From Aquimarina acroporae (GTDB lineage Bacteria > Bacteroidota > Bacteroidia > Flavobacteriales > Flavobacteriaceae): a DNA stretch of 55,510 nt. Shown one piece after another: positions 40,817 through 50,182 of this stretch. Under the pieces are notes generated by a model, which did not search any database, had not been told where the DNA came from, and worked only from the letters and a program-made list of their open reading frames with translations. Position numbers and translations under genes: made by a program. The number at the start of each line of letters is the position of its first letter. Position 1 is the stretch's first letter. Where the stretch lies: assembly GCF_023195925.1 (NCBI RefSeq), contig NZ_JALPRE010000004.1, positions 1-55,510 of the forward strand, written 5' to 3'.

Positions 40817-41884
40817 TTATTTATTGGTGAACAGGGCTTTAACTTCGTCTCTTGAAGATACTTTTAGTTTTTTATATAAATTGTTTATGTGTGTTTTTAT
40901 GGTACTTACACTTACAAACATAGAGGAGGCGATTTCCTTATTCGTTTTATCATTAAGAATAAATTCTAATACCTTCTGTTCTTGTTGAGTAAGTTCTTTT
41001 CTAAGGTAGTTTGAAGAATTATCTTCTTTGCGAGAACCTAAAAATTGAAAAATATTAAAACAAACCGAGATTAATAATAGAACTACAATTAACCAAAGCC
41101 AATAGTTTTTTGTTTCAGACTGCAAAGGGTCGGTTAAGAATTTGTCTGAAGCTAATTCAGATTTGTATTGATTGAGGTAAATACTACCAGGATAAGTTTT
41201 TTCAAGTCTTTTTAGTAATTCATCGTAGTAGGTGTTACGTTTTAAATCATCGAGATAATAAGAATATAAATTACTCGATTTGTTCGATAAAAAAGAATAC
41301 AGATAAAGCTCAGAAAGAGGCTCATTTTGACCTTGGGTGAAGTTCTGTAATGTAGAAAACCATTTATTGGTATTTAACTTACGATTGGTTTCACTCCGGT
41401 ACGAAGCAAAAGCATAACGCATCTCATCGATTATGGAGTCTACACTTATAAAAGCATTACTTTTTTCGTTTGTAGAAACAATAGTACAGAATACTTCTTT
41501 GTCTAATGAAAACGGTAAGGATATAGAGTCAGTATTATTTGCAACAAATATAACCTCTTCACTATCGGGACAAAAGCCATCGAAATGTACAAGGTGTTCT
41601 TTATTGCCGGAACAATTTTCTATGTGTATTCTATAAATACGATTTTCTGAAGGGAGATTATTTCCCGAAAAGCTAAAATAGCCCAAAGAATCACTATGAG
41701 TCTTCTGTATGATCTGTTCGGGATATATTCCCGATAATTTGCGGTAGTCTTCAATTAGTGATAAGTAGATGTCTCCAGACCACTTTTCATTGTCGATATA
41801 ACCTGTAAATTCAAATTGAGAAAATAGAACGCTAGTATTAAAAAGCGCAACAAAGTAAAAGAAACGGTAGAGTTGTAATTTCAT
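40817..41884 (-). CDS. Membrane-spanning LuxR-type transcriptional regulator
   Basis: A 355-residue protein. It has a signal peptide (ending near FNTSVLFSQ), an extracytoplasmic domain of about 240 residues (with FTGYIDNEKWSGDIYLSL), one membrane helix (about 264-284, WLWLIVVLLLISVCFNIF) and a C-terminal LuxR-type HTH (about 293-355, LTQQEQKVLEFILNDKTNKE, then VSTIKTHINNLYKKLKV). This is a one-component sensor whose DNA-binding end lies inside and whose sensing end lies outside. The sensing domain is not recognised, and targets are unknown. ATG at 41882-41884. Confidence 0.82.
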   Translation of the reverse strand: MKLQLYRFFYFVALFNTSVLFSQFEFTGYIDNEKWSGDIYLSLIEDYRKLSGIYPEQIIQKTHSDSLGYFSFSGNNLPSENRIYRIHIENCSGNKEHLVHFDGFCPDSEEVIFVANNTDSISLPFSLDKEVFCTIVSTNEKSNAFISVDSIIDEMRYAFASYRSETNRKLNTNKWFSTLQNFTQGQNEPLSELYLYSFLSNKSSNLYSYYLDDLKRNTYYDELLKRLEKTYPGSIYLNQYKSELASDKFLTDPLQSETKNYWLWLIVVLLLISVCFNIFQFLGSRKEDNSSNYLRKELTQQEQKVLEFILNDKTNKEIASSMFVSVSTIKTHINNLYKKLKVSSRDEVKALFTNK

Positions 41885-41999
41885 AATATTATATCACCGC
41901 CTAAAAATATAGAAATTAATTTTAAGTAAATAGTGTAACATTATAAAACCCTTTGCTACCTATAAGTATAATATTTAATTTATTTTTACATCGCGAAAT

Positions 42000-42158
42000 A
42001 TGAGTTTTTGGAGAGTTTTATTGGCTATTTTTTTTCCCCCATTATCAATATTGGATAAAGGGTGTGGGTCTGTGTTAATAGTATTATTGTTAACAATATG
42101 CGGTTGGGTACCTGGTGTGATTGCAGCACTGGTAATTTTGAATAACCCCAATAAATAG
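42000..42158 (+). CDS. Pmp3/YqaE (UPF0057) family small membrane protein
   Basis: A 52-residue protein missed by length-limited gene finding. Translation starts MSFWRVLLAIFFPPLSILD, then KGCGSVLIVLLLTICGWVPG, ending VIAALVILNNPNK. The FFPPL-x-x-x-x-x-G and CGWVPGVIHA-like (here GVIAA) blocks are diagnostic of the UPF0057/Pmp3 proteolipids, two-helix plasma-membrane proteins known in stress and ion tolerance. The ATG at 42000 sits in a gap between divergent genes; a hairpin terminator overlaps its stop codon. Confidence 0.9.
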   Translation: MSFWRVLLAIFFPPLSILDKGCGSVLIVLLLTICGWVPGVIAALVILNNPNK

Positions 42159-42177
42159 TATTCTCTTTAAGAATACT
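42157..42177 (+). terminator. Terminator of the Pmp3-like gene
   Basis: AGTATTCT (42157-42164) pairs perfectly with AGAATACT (42170-42177) across a 5-base loop and is followed by TTTATTTCTTTG. The stem begins within the stop codon. Confidence 0.7.
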
Positions 42178-42217
42178 TTTATTTCTTTGTCTTTTGTAAA
42201 ATCATAAATAGATATAA

Positions 42218-42982
42218 ATGAAAAAACTATTCTCGAGCGCTATATATGTTGCCTTATTACTATGTGTCATAGGATGTAACTTTACTGAAGATCTTTATAT
42301 TAATGATGATGGTAGTGGTAAGATTTCTGTAAATTTTGATGGGTCTGAACTCATGAAAATGGGAGGAGATCAAATGTCTGAAGGAAAAGAAGAGATTATT
42401 GATTCAACTATAGTTTTTAAAGATTTTCTGGAAGAAAAGAAAGATAGTATCGCTACTTTACCTTTAGAAGAACAAAAAAAACTAAAAAGACTAGAGAATT
42501 TCAAGTTGCATATGGTAATGAATTCTGTTACGAAAGAAATGAATTTTGATATGTATTCAGAATTTAAAAATGTATCTGAGCTTGGAGATGTTTTTAATGA
42601 TTTTAAAACGGCTAGTACAGTAGGGAACCAAAATCGAGGGGCCAATGCAGGTCAAAATGGAGCTCCTGCGGCAATGAGCTCTTCAGAAACACAGGGGTCT
42701 AGAGTGCTATATTCTTTTGAAGATGGTAAATTCAAAAGAATCACAGAAATTATAGATGAACAAAAACTAAAACAAAGTTTAGATAGCATTGCACAGATGA
42801 AGATGTTTTTAGCAAGTTCTACCTATAAATTAAATTATCATTTCCCTAAGAAAATTAAAAATATATCTGCAGAAAAGGCATTGTTTAGCCAAGATGGTAA
42901 AAGTTTTACGTTGGAAGTGGGCTTTATGGAGTACCTCGAAAATCCAAAAATACTAGATGTTGAGGTAGAGCTGGAAAAGTAA
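42218..42982 (+). CDS. Lipoprotein of unknown function
   Basis: A 254-residue lipoprotein with lipobox CVIGC near residue 20. The mature protein starts NFTEDLYINDDGSGKISVNFD, has a helical charged middle (about 55-105), a low-complexity stretch (NRGANAGQNGAPAAMSSSET, about 140-160) and a beta-rich end. This GSGKISVNFDGSELM pattern recurs in flavobacterial lipoproteins of unknown role. Gap to lipB is 53 bases on the same strand, but lipB has its own promoter. ATG at 42218-42220. Confidence 0.65.
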   Translation: MKKLFSSAIYVALLLCVIGCNFTEDLYINDDGSGKISVNFDGSELMKMGGDQMSEGKEEIIDSTIVFKDFLEEKKDSIATLPLEEQKKLKRLENFKLHMVMNSVTKEMNFDMYSEFKNVSELGDVFNDFKTASTVGNQNRGANAGQNGAPAAMSSSETQGSRVLYSFEDGKFKRITEIIDEQKLKQSLDSIAQMKMFLASSTYKLNYHFPKKIKNISAEKALFSQDGKSFTLEVGFMEYLENPKILDVEVELEK

Positions 42983-43008
42983 AAACAAAGTTAACTCACA
43001 ACGTGAAC

Positions 43009-43030
43009 TTTGTTTAAACTTGTATCTTTG
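43009..43030 (+). promoter_or_regulatory. lipB promoter, nearly leaderless
   Basis: TTTG (43009-43012), a 10-base spacer, then TATCTTTG (43023-43030), which fits the Bacteroidota TAnnTTTG -7 element. Only five bases separate it from the lipB ATG at 43036, so the transcript should start within about two bases of the ATG. The upstream TTTG is closer than the usual 19-base spacing. Confidence 0.55.
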
Positions 43031-43035
43031 TACCA

Positions 43036-43752
43036 ATGAATAAGAAGATACAGTTACTAGAGCTAGGCCATAAAGATTATAAAGAAACCTGGGATTATCA
43101 GGAGAAGCTTTTCAAAGAGATTTTAGATACTAAGGTTAAGAACCGTAGAGAAAGTGCAGGTTTAGAAACACCTAATTATTTTTTGTTGGTTGAGCATCCT
43201 CATGTATATACTCTTGGTAAAAGCGGGGATATGAGTAATTTATTATCTTCTGAAGAGGAGCTTAAGGAAAAAGGCGCGTCATTCTATAAAATTAACAGAG
43301 GAGGAGATATTACGTATCATGGCCCTGGGCAGATTGTAGGGTATCCCATTTTAGATTTAGATAACTTTTTTACAGATATCCATAAATACCTTCGATACTT
43401 GGAAGAGATGGTGATTCTCACCCTTGCAGAATATGGTATTCAAGGGAGTAGAAGTGAGGGTGAAACGGGAGTGTGGTTAGATGTTGGAACCCCTTTTGCT
43501 CGTAAAATATGTGCTATGGGTGTTAGAGCGAGTAGATGGGTGACTATGCACGGGTTTGCTTTCAATGTAAATGCTGATTTAGGCTATTTCGACAATATTA
43601 TTCCTTGTGGTATTCGAGGGAAAGCAGTTACTTCTTTAAATGTAGAATTGGGCCAGACAGAAGTAGATGTCAATGAGGTACAAGAAAAATTATTAAAACA
43701 TTTCAAAGCTCTTTTTGAAGCAGAATTTATAAAACAAAAAACTGAAGTCTAG
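43036..43752 (+). CDS. lipB: Octanoyltransferase LipB
   Basis: A 238-residue lipoyl(octanoyl) transferase, moving octanoate from acyl carrier protein to lipoyl domains in the cytosol. Diagnostic blocks: HPHVYTLGKSGD, NRGGDITYHGPGQIVGYP, the lysine-containing RKICAMGVRASRWVTMHGFA and the catalytic cysteine in IIPCGIRGKAVTSL. Length is normal for the family (about 210-240). The ATG at 43036 sits five bases after a -7 box, so the mRNA is probably leaderless. LipA is not in the window. Confidence 0.97.
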   Translation: MNKKIQLLELGHKDYKETWDYQEKLFKEILDTKVKNRRESAGLETPNYFLLVEHPHVYTLGKSGDMSNLLSSEEELKEKGASFYKINRGGDITYHGPGQIVGYPILDLDNFFTDIHKYLRYLEEMVILTLAEYGIQGSRSEGETGVWLDVGTPFARKICAMGVRASRWVTMHGFAFNVNADLGYFDNIIPCGIRGKAVTSLNVELGQTEVDVNEVQEKLLKHFKALFEAEFIKQKTEV

Positions 43753-43929
43753 TTGGTTGGTTTTTTTGAAATCTTGATTTCCAGGTTGATTAGCATGTAG
43801 TCAGAGTCAATTGTGTATTAACTGGATTATGTGTCTATTGATTGGTTTTTGTCACCGTTTTCACGCTCGATGAAAAAGAACGTTCCTAATTCAATAATAA
43901 AATTCAAAAAACAATATTCTATATAAAAA

Positions 43930-43956
43930 AGAGCGATACTTTATAGGTATCGCCCT
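43930..43956. terminator. Bidirectional terminator between lipB and the T9SS protease
   Basis: AGAGCGATAC (43930-43939) pairs with GTATCGCCCT (43947-43956), with one mismatch that is a G-U pair in the minus-strand RNA; loop of 7. Minus-strand tail is TTTTTTATATAG just past the protease gene; the plus-strand tail is TTATTTATT. The 234 bases between lipB and the protease contain nothing else I recognise. Confidence 0.8.
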
Positions 43957-43986
43957 TTATTTATTGGGTATGTCGTACAGGAAAAT

Positions 43987-46900
43987 TTATTCTTGAATAA
44001 ATGATATGGTTTTAATTTTACCTTCTCCACCAGGGTTGAGTCTTAGCATATACATTCCTGAGGGTAACTGACTGGTATTAATAATCTTTTGAACCAATTC
44101 GCCTCTCATTACTGTAACTCCCAGTGAGTTAATGATTTCGTATTTAGAGTTTTGTTTAGGAACAATTATATTTAATATTCGGTCCTTTTTCACTGGATTA
44201 GGAAATGCCATTATTTGTAATGGGTCAGTAGTGATTACACTTTCAATTTCTATAGATCTAGAAGTGTTTCCAATGGTGAAGGTGGTTGACTCTGAAGAGC
44301 CAAACTGACCTCCCGAGGCAATTGTGTTACCTTGAGATACAAGAGTATATGACCCATTTCCGTAAGCACAACATATACCATCTCCATAACTATCATTAAG
44401 AGTAAAAGTATAGGTTCCAGGTGCTAAACACTCGGTAATGGTTAAGGTTGATCCATCGGGCTGAGAACCATACGTTCCTCCTGATGCTACAGTTTGATTT
44501 GTAGCATTTGTAATTTGCCAGCTTGTTTCTTGAGGATAATCATCAAAGTTTAAGGTTAATACAACATCTGTACAAGTAGGCGCGGTTCCTCCATCATTTA
44601 GGCGAATATCATCTATAGCCATATCACCTTGCCATGTGTTTCCAGTGACTCCATTAAATCTAAGTTGTACAGCACCTCCCGCATAAGAGCTTAAATCAAC
44701 ATTGGCAGATTGCCAGGAATTCCCTTGATTTCCAGATTTAGACCATAATGATGTCCATGTAGATCCATTGTCAGTACTAGCTTCCAAAGCTAAGCTTCCC
44801 ATATCTGAACGGCCATACATATGATATTGAAAGATAAAATTAGCCGATGTAGCAGCATTCAAATCAAAACATGGTGAATTTAAAATCGCTCTTTTAGACG
44901 GATAATTAGGGGTAGATGATTCCATATAGATGTAATACGTTCCTTGAGAAGCGCTTGAAGGACCTGTGTTTCTAGAAGGTGTACCGTTTGCGTCTACAGT
45001 CCAGTTAAAATCATCTCCACTTCCTTGAGTCCAAGCTCCTAAAGTATTTTCAAAACCTTCATTATACGGAAATGTTGAAATACCAGCATTACAGGCAGTA
45101 CCTCCACCAGAAGATTGAGTGGTTACTGTTATGCTATTACTTTCATTAGATTCATTACCTGCAGCGTCTTTCGCAGTAATGCTAAAAGTATATGCTGTAT
45201 TAGGAGATAATCCACTTACCTGAAAAGAAGTATTCGAGGTCGTTGCAATAACTGTGCTACCTTGAAAAATGTCATAACCTGTAACACCAGTATTATCTGT
45301 AGAAGCATCCCAATCTAGGTTTACCGTGGTTTGAGTCACATTGGAAGCAGTTAAATTAGCTGGGGCAGAAGGAGCTTGAGTGTCCCCACTACCACCTGAG
45401 GTAATTTCAAAATTAGTATTAGAGATATCATAAAAAATATGATTCGACCCTCTTACCATAATTCTATTTTGAGTACCTATAGCGTTGGGAACTGTTATGG
45501 CATGTGAGCCATCATTGGTAACAGCAGAAGCAATGGTAATAGGGTAGGTGTTTCCTCCATTTGTAGAGAGAAGAATGTCAACGTTTGCGGCATTTATCCC
45601 ATTACCAGTGGTTCCTGCAACATTCCAGGTTACTGTTTGTGTAGATCCTGAAGGCCAGCTTACACTGGTGTTTGGAGAATTAACAACAAAAGGTCCTGCT
45701 CCACCAGCAACAGTGACTCTCATATTGTCACTAGCGGTACTTCCTCCTCCTGGAGCATTATCTCTAACAGTTAATCTAAAATTCATTGTTCGGCTGACGG
45801 AAGGAACTACTTCCCAAGTAGAAGATGTCTGTCCTGCTATGACCGTTGGTAATGCGGGCATATAACGATCGGGAGAAGATGTTGGGTTTAAAGATCTAAA
45901 TGCTGGTCCGTTGGTAGATGAAGCTGAAGGAGGCATAGTAGCAGGTTGTGCATCCATTTGCTCCCAACAGTAGGTGAGTGTGTTACCAGTATTAGCATCT
46001 GTAGCGTTTCCTTTGAGAATAAATGGAGTAGATGAAGGAATTGTGTAATCTGAACCTGCGTTTGCGGTAGGAGCTGCATTTCCCGTATTACTTTGAGCAC
46101 CACAAGTGCTGCTTCCTTGAGAAATATTTTGCCACATTTCTTGAATGCTTATAGCATGAAAATAAGCATCACTGTTGTTTTGAACATTTGGAGAACAAAT
46201 TCCCGCATATCCCATAATAGTAGAGGCACTACCCGGTTCTACTGAAGCATTTGATCTTTGACAGCTATTATTTTGTGTGTGATTACCTCCATATTGATGT
46301 CCCATTTCGTGGGCCACGTAGTCTACGTCATAAGGGTCTCCGATAGGTTGATTCTGACCAGTAATTCCTCTTGCTTTAGAATTTGTACAAGGAGATCTTA
46401 ATTGAGCTAATCCTCCTCCTCCAGTACTAAAAGCATGTCCAATGTCATAGTTGTTAAAACCAATAACATTATCGCATACTGTTTGACTTTCATTAATTAG
46501 AGAGCCAGCACTGTTGTTGCTTAAATTATCGGTATTGGGATTTAAGAAAATAATATCGTCGTTATTATTTACCAAAACCATGGTAAGAGAGAGGTCTCTT
46601 TCAAAAATACCATTAACTCTAGTCATGGTAGTGTTTACCGCAGCTAGTACAGCGGCTTTTTTGACCTGATCTGTTGCTCCAGAACTAATACCTTGATTAT
46701 TTAAGTGAAACTGTGAATATTCACCAGTACATGCTACAGCAAGTCTAAAGGTTCTTAGTCTACCATCATTCGCGTTTTTATTTGTTGGTATGTTTTGCTC
46801 TGAAGAATTAGATTTAACGGTTTCTTCTACCATGCATCGAAAACCACTTGGGTCAGATGGTAAATCTGTTTTGTAATAAGCGATATAATCCTGCTTATCC

Positions 46901-47361
46901 TTGGTATATGGATCTATAAATATGGTTTTATGATTTCCAGAAGAAATCATAACATGCATACCTCCTGATTTAGATAAACTAAACCGTGCAATCGATGTTG
47001 GGTCATCAATACCATATCCAACATAAGATTTTATGTCAGGGAATTTTTTGGCAAGTTCTGGTTCAAAAATAGAGGCTTCAAGTATGCTGAAACGTTGGAT
47101 GTCGCCATCCTTAGCAGGAAGCTCTAAGATAGTTGTTGAAGTTTTTTGATTAGATCTTGAAGGTGTGTTTTCAAGAATGGATGTTAGTTGTTTCGAATTT
47201 AAGGTGAATAGTTTATAGCTATTTGGGGTCGTTTTCCTAAGTTCTTTGGCCTTAGTGTTTGTCTTGCTTGCGGTTGTGGGAGTCCAAACTTGCGCGTGAA
47301 TGCTAATACCCATTATAAATAATGAGGATACCAGCATTTTTTTCAAAATGCTTGTTTTCAT
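43987..47361 (-). CDS. Reprolysin-like zinc metalloprotease with T9SS sorting domain
   Basis: A 1124-residue secreted protein, probably exported by the type IX system. Order: signal peptide (1-24), propeptide (about 30-190), reprolysin/M12B-like catalytic domain (about 200-420) with HEMGHQYGGNH at 351-361 and Met-turn IMGYAGIC near 383, then a PKD-like segment, a fibronectin type III domain (about 665-750, PSAPANLTASNVTQTTVNLD), a MAM-like/choice-of-anchor region (about 765-925), a repeat with TCTDVVLTLNFDDYPQETSW (about 935-1030), and a T9SS type A C-terminal domain (last 75 residues, AFPNPVKKDRILNIIVPK to KTISFIQE). It should degrade extracellular protein. ATG at 47359-47361. Confidence 0.92.
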   Translation of the reverse strand: MKTSILKKMLVSSLFIMGISIHAQVWTPTTASKTNTKAKELRKTTPNSYKLFTLNSKQLTSILENTPSRSNQKTSTTILELPAKDGDIQRFSILEASIFEPELAKKFPDIKSYVGYGIDDPTSIARFSLSKSGGMHVMISSGNHKTIFIDPYTKDKQDYIAYYKTDLPSDPSGFRCMVEETVKSNSSEQNIPTNKNANDGRLRTFRLAVACTGEYSQFHLNNQGISSGATDQVKKAAVLAAVNTTMTRVNGIFERDLSLTMVLVNNNDDIIFLNPNTDNLSNNSAGSLINESQTVCDNVIGFNNYDIGHAFSTGGGGLAQLRSPCTNSKARGITGQNQPIGDPYDVDYVAHEMGHQYGGNHTQNNSCQRSNASVEPGSASTIMGYAGICSPNVQNNSDAYFHAISIQEMWQNISQGSSTCGAQSNTGNAAPTANAGSDYTIPSSTPFILKGNATDANTGNTLTYCWEQMDAQPATMPPSASSTNGPAFRSLNPTSSPDRYMPALPTVIAGQTSSTWEVVPSVSRTMNFRLTVRDNAPGGGSTASDNMRVTVAGGAGPFVVNSPNTSVSWPSGSTQTVTWNVAGTTGNGINAANVDILLSTNGGNTYPITIASAVTNDGSHAITVPNAIGTQNRIMVRGSNHIFYDISNTNFEITSGGSGDTQAPSAPANLTASNVTQTTVNLDWDASTDNTGVTGYDIFQGSTVIATTSNTSFQVSGLSPNTAYTFSITAKDAAGNESNESNSITVTTQSSGGGTACNAGISTFPYNEGFENTLGAWTQGSGDDFNWTVDANGTPSRNTGPSSASQGTYYIYMESSTPNYPSKRAILNSPCFDLNAATSANFIFQYHMYGRSDMGSLALEASTDNGSTWTSLWSKSGNQGNSWQSANVDLSSYAGGAVQLRFNGVTGNTWQGDMAIDDIRLNDGGTAPTCTDVVLTLNFDDYPQETSWQITNATNQTVASGGTYGSQPDGSTLTITECLAPGTYTFTLNDSYGDGICCAYGNGSYTLVSQGNTIASGGQFGSSESTTFTIGNTSRSIEIESVITTDPLQIMAFPNPVKKDRILNIIVPKQNSKYEIINSLGVTVMRGELVQKIINTSQLPSGMYMLRLNPGGEGKIKTISFIQE

Positions 47362-47534
47362 AGTTGAGTTGATTTGTGTTAGTTATGATCTAGAACTAAG
47401 ATACTTGAAGTTTAGTGCTTTACACAAGTGATTTAACACAATAGTTAACAAAAAACTAATGAAAAGTTAATGCTTGAATGTTTACCTTTTAGTCTGAGAT
47501 ATGTTTTCTCCTAACTAGAAAAGTACGCAAAACA

Positions 47535-47563
47535 AAAAGCCGAAGTGTAAACCTCGGCCCTTT
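47535..47563 (-). terminator. Terminator of the 822-residue lipoprotein gene
   Basis: AAAGCCGAAG and CCTCGGCCCTTT form a stem of about 8 pairs (GCCGA with TCGGC at the core); on the minus strand it is followed by TTTTTGTTTT. It lies 18 bases past the stop codon at 47581. Confidence 0.78.
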
Positions 47564-47580
47564 ATTTTGTTATAGATGAT

Positions 47581-50049
47581 TTAGTTTATTTGGTAAATTA
47601 AAATACTGTTATCTTCCCCTTGTACGACAAACTCTAGATTAGGATCATTGTCTATGTTACCAAGATTTAAGCCAGAATTTCCATATACAGGGAAATTTGG
47701 AAACAGTTCTGCATTACTGTCATATAAATAAACTTTCTTAGCTTGTATATCGGTTATAGTTATATAAATCTTATTATTGATATAGAATAATTTAGGTTCA
47801 GAGTATACGCCGTAATCTAACTCTAAAGTCTTACCTTTTATAGCAAGTTTATTTTCTGAAAAGGTAACCAATGTTTTATTAGTGCTTACCATTCTATTGT
47901 CTTCATTTAATTTCAGATTTTGACTAACTGCATTTCCATCTGTCTGAATTTGAATTAACTTCCCATCTTTGGTAGTAGAGGTAAATTTATCTTGATATTG
48001 ATACCATTCGTTTTTAGAGAAATTCACTTTTTCTTTGACCTTAACTCTCGGTCTTCCCAATCGATCAAGAATAGAAAGTGTTCCATTTTTTTCGGCAAAA
48101 ACAATATAATCTTTCGTTCCTATTCTAATATGCTTAGGGGGTAAGATAAGATCGGTTTCTGTTCCGTTAAAACCAAAGCCTGTAACAACGTCACCTTCTG
48201 CGTTGAACATTTTTACCTTATTTCCTTGGGTTATTACAATGCGATAACGTTTACTTTTGTCATAGTCAAATAAAGCCAAGGGTTGTGTAATGGTTTCGTT
48301 GAACTTTTTTGGATACGGAGGTACATCTTTTCCATTTCTGTCTACTAAGTAAAGTGTACTAGCAGTATTAAACAAAAGCTGATATCTTCCATTTTTATAA
48401 ATATCAATTTGTTGAATGTCACCTAGAATTTCGCCATCAATTTGTTTTTTCCAAAATATCGAGCCTTTGTCAGATATCAAATACAAGTTATTGTCTATAT
48501 CTTGTATCGCAACATCCATGCCTTTGGTTCTATGGTTTTTTACCAGTATGGGTTTGTTTAGTATTTTGTTTTCTAGAGTTGTTGAAGCGGTTTGAGTTAC
48601 AGATGATACTACTCCCTGAATACTGTTTTTCTGTAAAACTCCATGTATGTGGGCAAAATCATTTTCTTTTATGATTTGTAGCAGTCCCATTTGGTATCCT
48701 TTATAGGTAAGATCGCCCCACTGTTTTTGATATTCTTCTTTTACATTATTAGAAATATATTCTTTTATGCTTTTGATATTTCCTGCAATCAAGATAGAAG
48801 AATCATCAGACAAGCCTTGTATAGAATTAGCATAATATTCTTGTTGATCTATAATGGTCAGATTTAGGATATTTGCAATAATATCTTTTAAGGTGTTTGT
48901 GGAGGAACTAAAAACGATAAACTCATCTCGCACAAAATAATAGTTAGCCTCAATATTTTTTACCAGTGGTGTTAGGATTTGAGAAAAAGACGCCGGCTTT
49001 TCATTTTTGTAAATGGAGATATTTCTGTACGTTTCTATTTTTTCTCCTCCAAGACTTTCAGAGGCAGTTTTAGAATCTAAGGAATTTAAAACAAGAGCTT
49101 TTTCTTTCTCCATAAAGACGATCCCTATTTCTGAAACACCAGATAAAATTTCATCTAAATCACTAGGAATATCTTCTAATTCTCTTTCCTGAGCTTTGGC
49201 TAGATTTTCTTTTAGTGTCTCAAAATCGTCATAGGTATAGGATATAAAGCCTTTTGCTGTGACAGGGGTCACTTTAGAAATTTGGTTGGTTTGCGCAAGG
49301 GTGTTATCAAAAATTCCGATGGTACTTGATAAAGAGTCTTTTTCTATAGCTATACCATCCAAACGCACTGTATTTTGTTCAATAGTAGCGTCAAGAGACA
49401 TCCAACCACTAAAATTTTGTATATCGGTAAGTTCGGTATTTGGTAATAGTGATGTATGTATATTTTGCAGTTTTTTTCCATTTACCAGAATAGATAAGTT
49501 AGCATCTGTACTGGAAACTTCAAATACCTTCTGAAGATCATCTTCAATAGGTAAAGGGTTTGTATGTGCCCTAATTGCATTTTCTATAAGTAGCTGAGAA
49601 GAAGAGGCAATAAGAATACTGTCTTGTCGGGTTGCATAAAATGTCTTCCCTTTTGAATTGATCTTGTAAATAACTTTTTCAGAATAATTTATAGTCTCTA
49701 CGTTTTTGGTGTCTAGAGAATCAGATTTAATTATCGAAGGGTTAAATTTTGAGATATATGTATACTCAAAATCGTTTTTACCTCTAGGAGAAAAGCAAAG
49801 TAAACCTTTTGGATGATTGGTTTCATCCAATATAGATAAGTTTTTAAAATAGTCAACTAGGGCAAGTTTTGAATTATTTTTTAACAAACTATTGTCTCTA
49901 AGTTTACTAGAAGCCTGTTCGAGATTGTTAATTTTAATGATTACTTGTGAATCTCTGGGAATATGATCGATTAGAGTACTAGATTTCTTAGTGTCGTTAT
50001 TACATGAAAATGCTATAAAAATCAAAAAGAGTAAAGCTGTCTTTTTCAT
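47581..50049 (-). CDS. Large lipoprotein, DUF3352-like plus beta-propeller
   Basis: An 822-residue lipoprotein: leader ending at lipobox AFSC with the Cys near residue 16, mature start CNNDTKKSS. The first half (about 25-480) resembles DUF3352-type secreted proteins (LIDHIPRDSQVIIKINNLEQ, GFISYTYDDFETLKENLAKA). The second half (about 500-820) looks like a repeat propeller with YLISDKGSIFWKKQIDGEIL and ends in LDYGVYSEPKLFYINNKIYI and the last NLGNIDNDPNLEFVVQGEDN. It is adjacent to rnhB, a gene pairing I recall in other flavobacteria. The ATG at 50047-50049 starts a proper lipoprotein leader; the upstream one adds 23 residues. Confidence 0.7.
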   Translation of the reverse strand: MKKTALLFLIFIAFSCNNDTKKSSTLIDHIPRDSQVIIKINNLEQASSKLRDNSLLKNNSKLALVDYFKNLSILDETNHPKGLLCFSPRGKNDFEYTYISKFNPSIIKSDSLDTKNVETINYSEKVIYKINSKGKTFYATRQDSILIASSSQLLIENAIRAHTNPLPIEDDLQKVFEVSSTDANLSILVNGKKLQNIHTSLLPNTELTDIQNFSGWMSLDATIEQNTVRLDGIAIEKDSLSSTIGIFDNTLAQTNQISKVTPVTAKGFISYTYDDFETLKENLAKAQERELEDIPSDLDEILSGVSEIGIVFMEKEKALVLNSLDSKTASESLGGEKIETYRNISIYKNEKPASFSQILTPLVKNIEANYYFVRDEFIVFSSSTNTLKDIIANILNLTIIDQQEYYANSIQGLSDDSSILIAGNIKSIKEYISNNVKEEYQKQWGDLTYKGYQMGLLQIIKENDFAHIHGVLQKNSIQGVVSSVTQTASTTLENKILNKPILVKNHRTKGMDVAIQDIDNNLYLISDKGSIFWKKQIDGEILGDIQQIDIYKNGRYQLLFNTASTLYLVDRNGKDVPPYPKKFNETITQPLALFDYDKSKRYRIVITQGNKVKMFNAEGDVVTGFGFNGTETDLILPPKHIRIGTKDYIVFAEKNGTLSILDRLGRPRVKVKEKVNFSKNEWYQYQDKFTSTTKDGKLIQIQTDGNAVSQNLKLNEDNRMVSTNKTLVTFSENKLAIKGKTLELDYGVYSEPKLFYINNKIYITITDIQAKKVYLYDSNAELFPNFPVYGNSGLNLGNIDNDPNLEFVVQGEDNSILIYQIN

Positions 50050-50182
50050 TATACGCCTTTGTTTTATAGTGCTGAATGAATTTTTCAAAAGTAAAGATTT
50101 ATAATTCTTGCTTTGCAAAATATAAAGTGAGTTTTTAATACTGAAATATAGGTTAATATCTGTGAAATTTAGGCGAGATATC

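Noticed and set aside
40755..40988. Plus-strand open frame over the end of the LuxR-type gene
   Set aside because: It is antisense to the conserved HTH coding region and resembles no protein.
45548..45865. Plus-strand open frame inside the T9SS protease gene
   Set aside because: A shadow of low-stop composition in the repeat region, with no signal, start context or family match.
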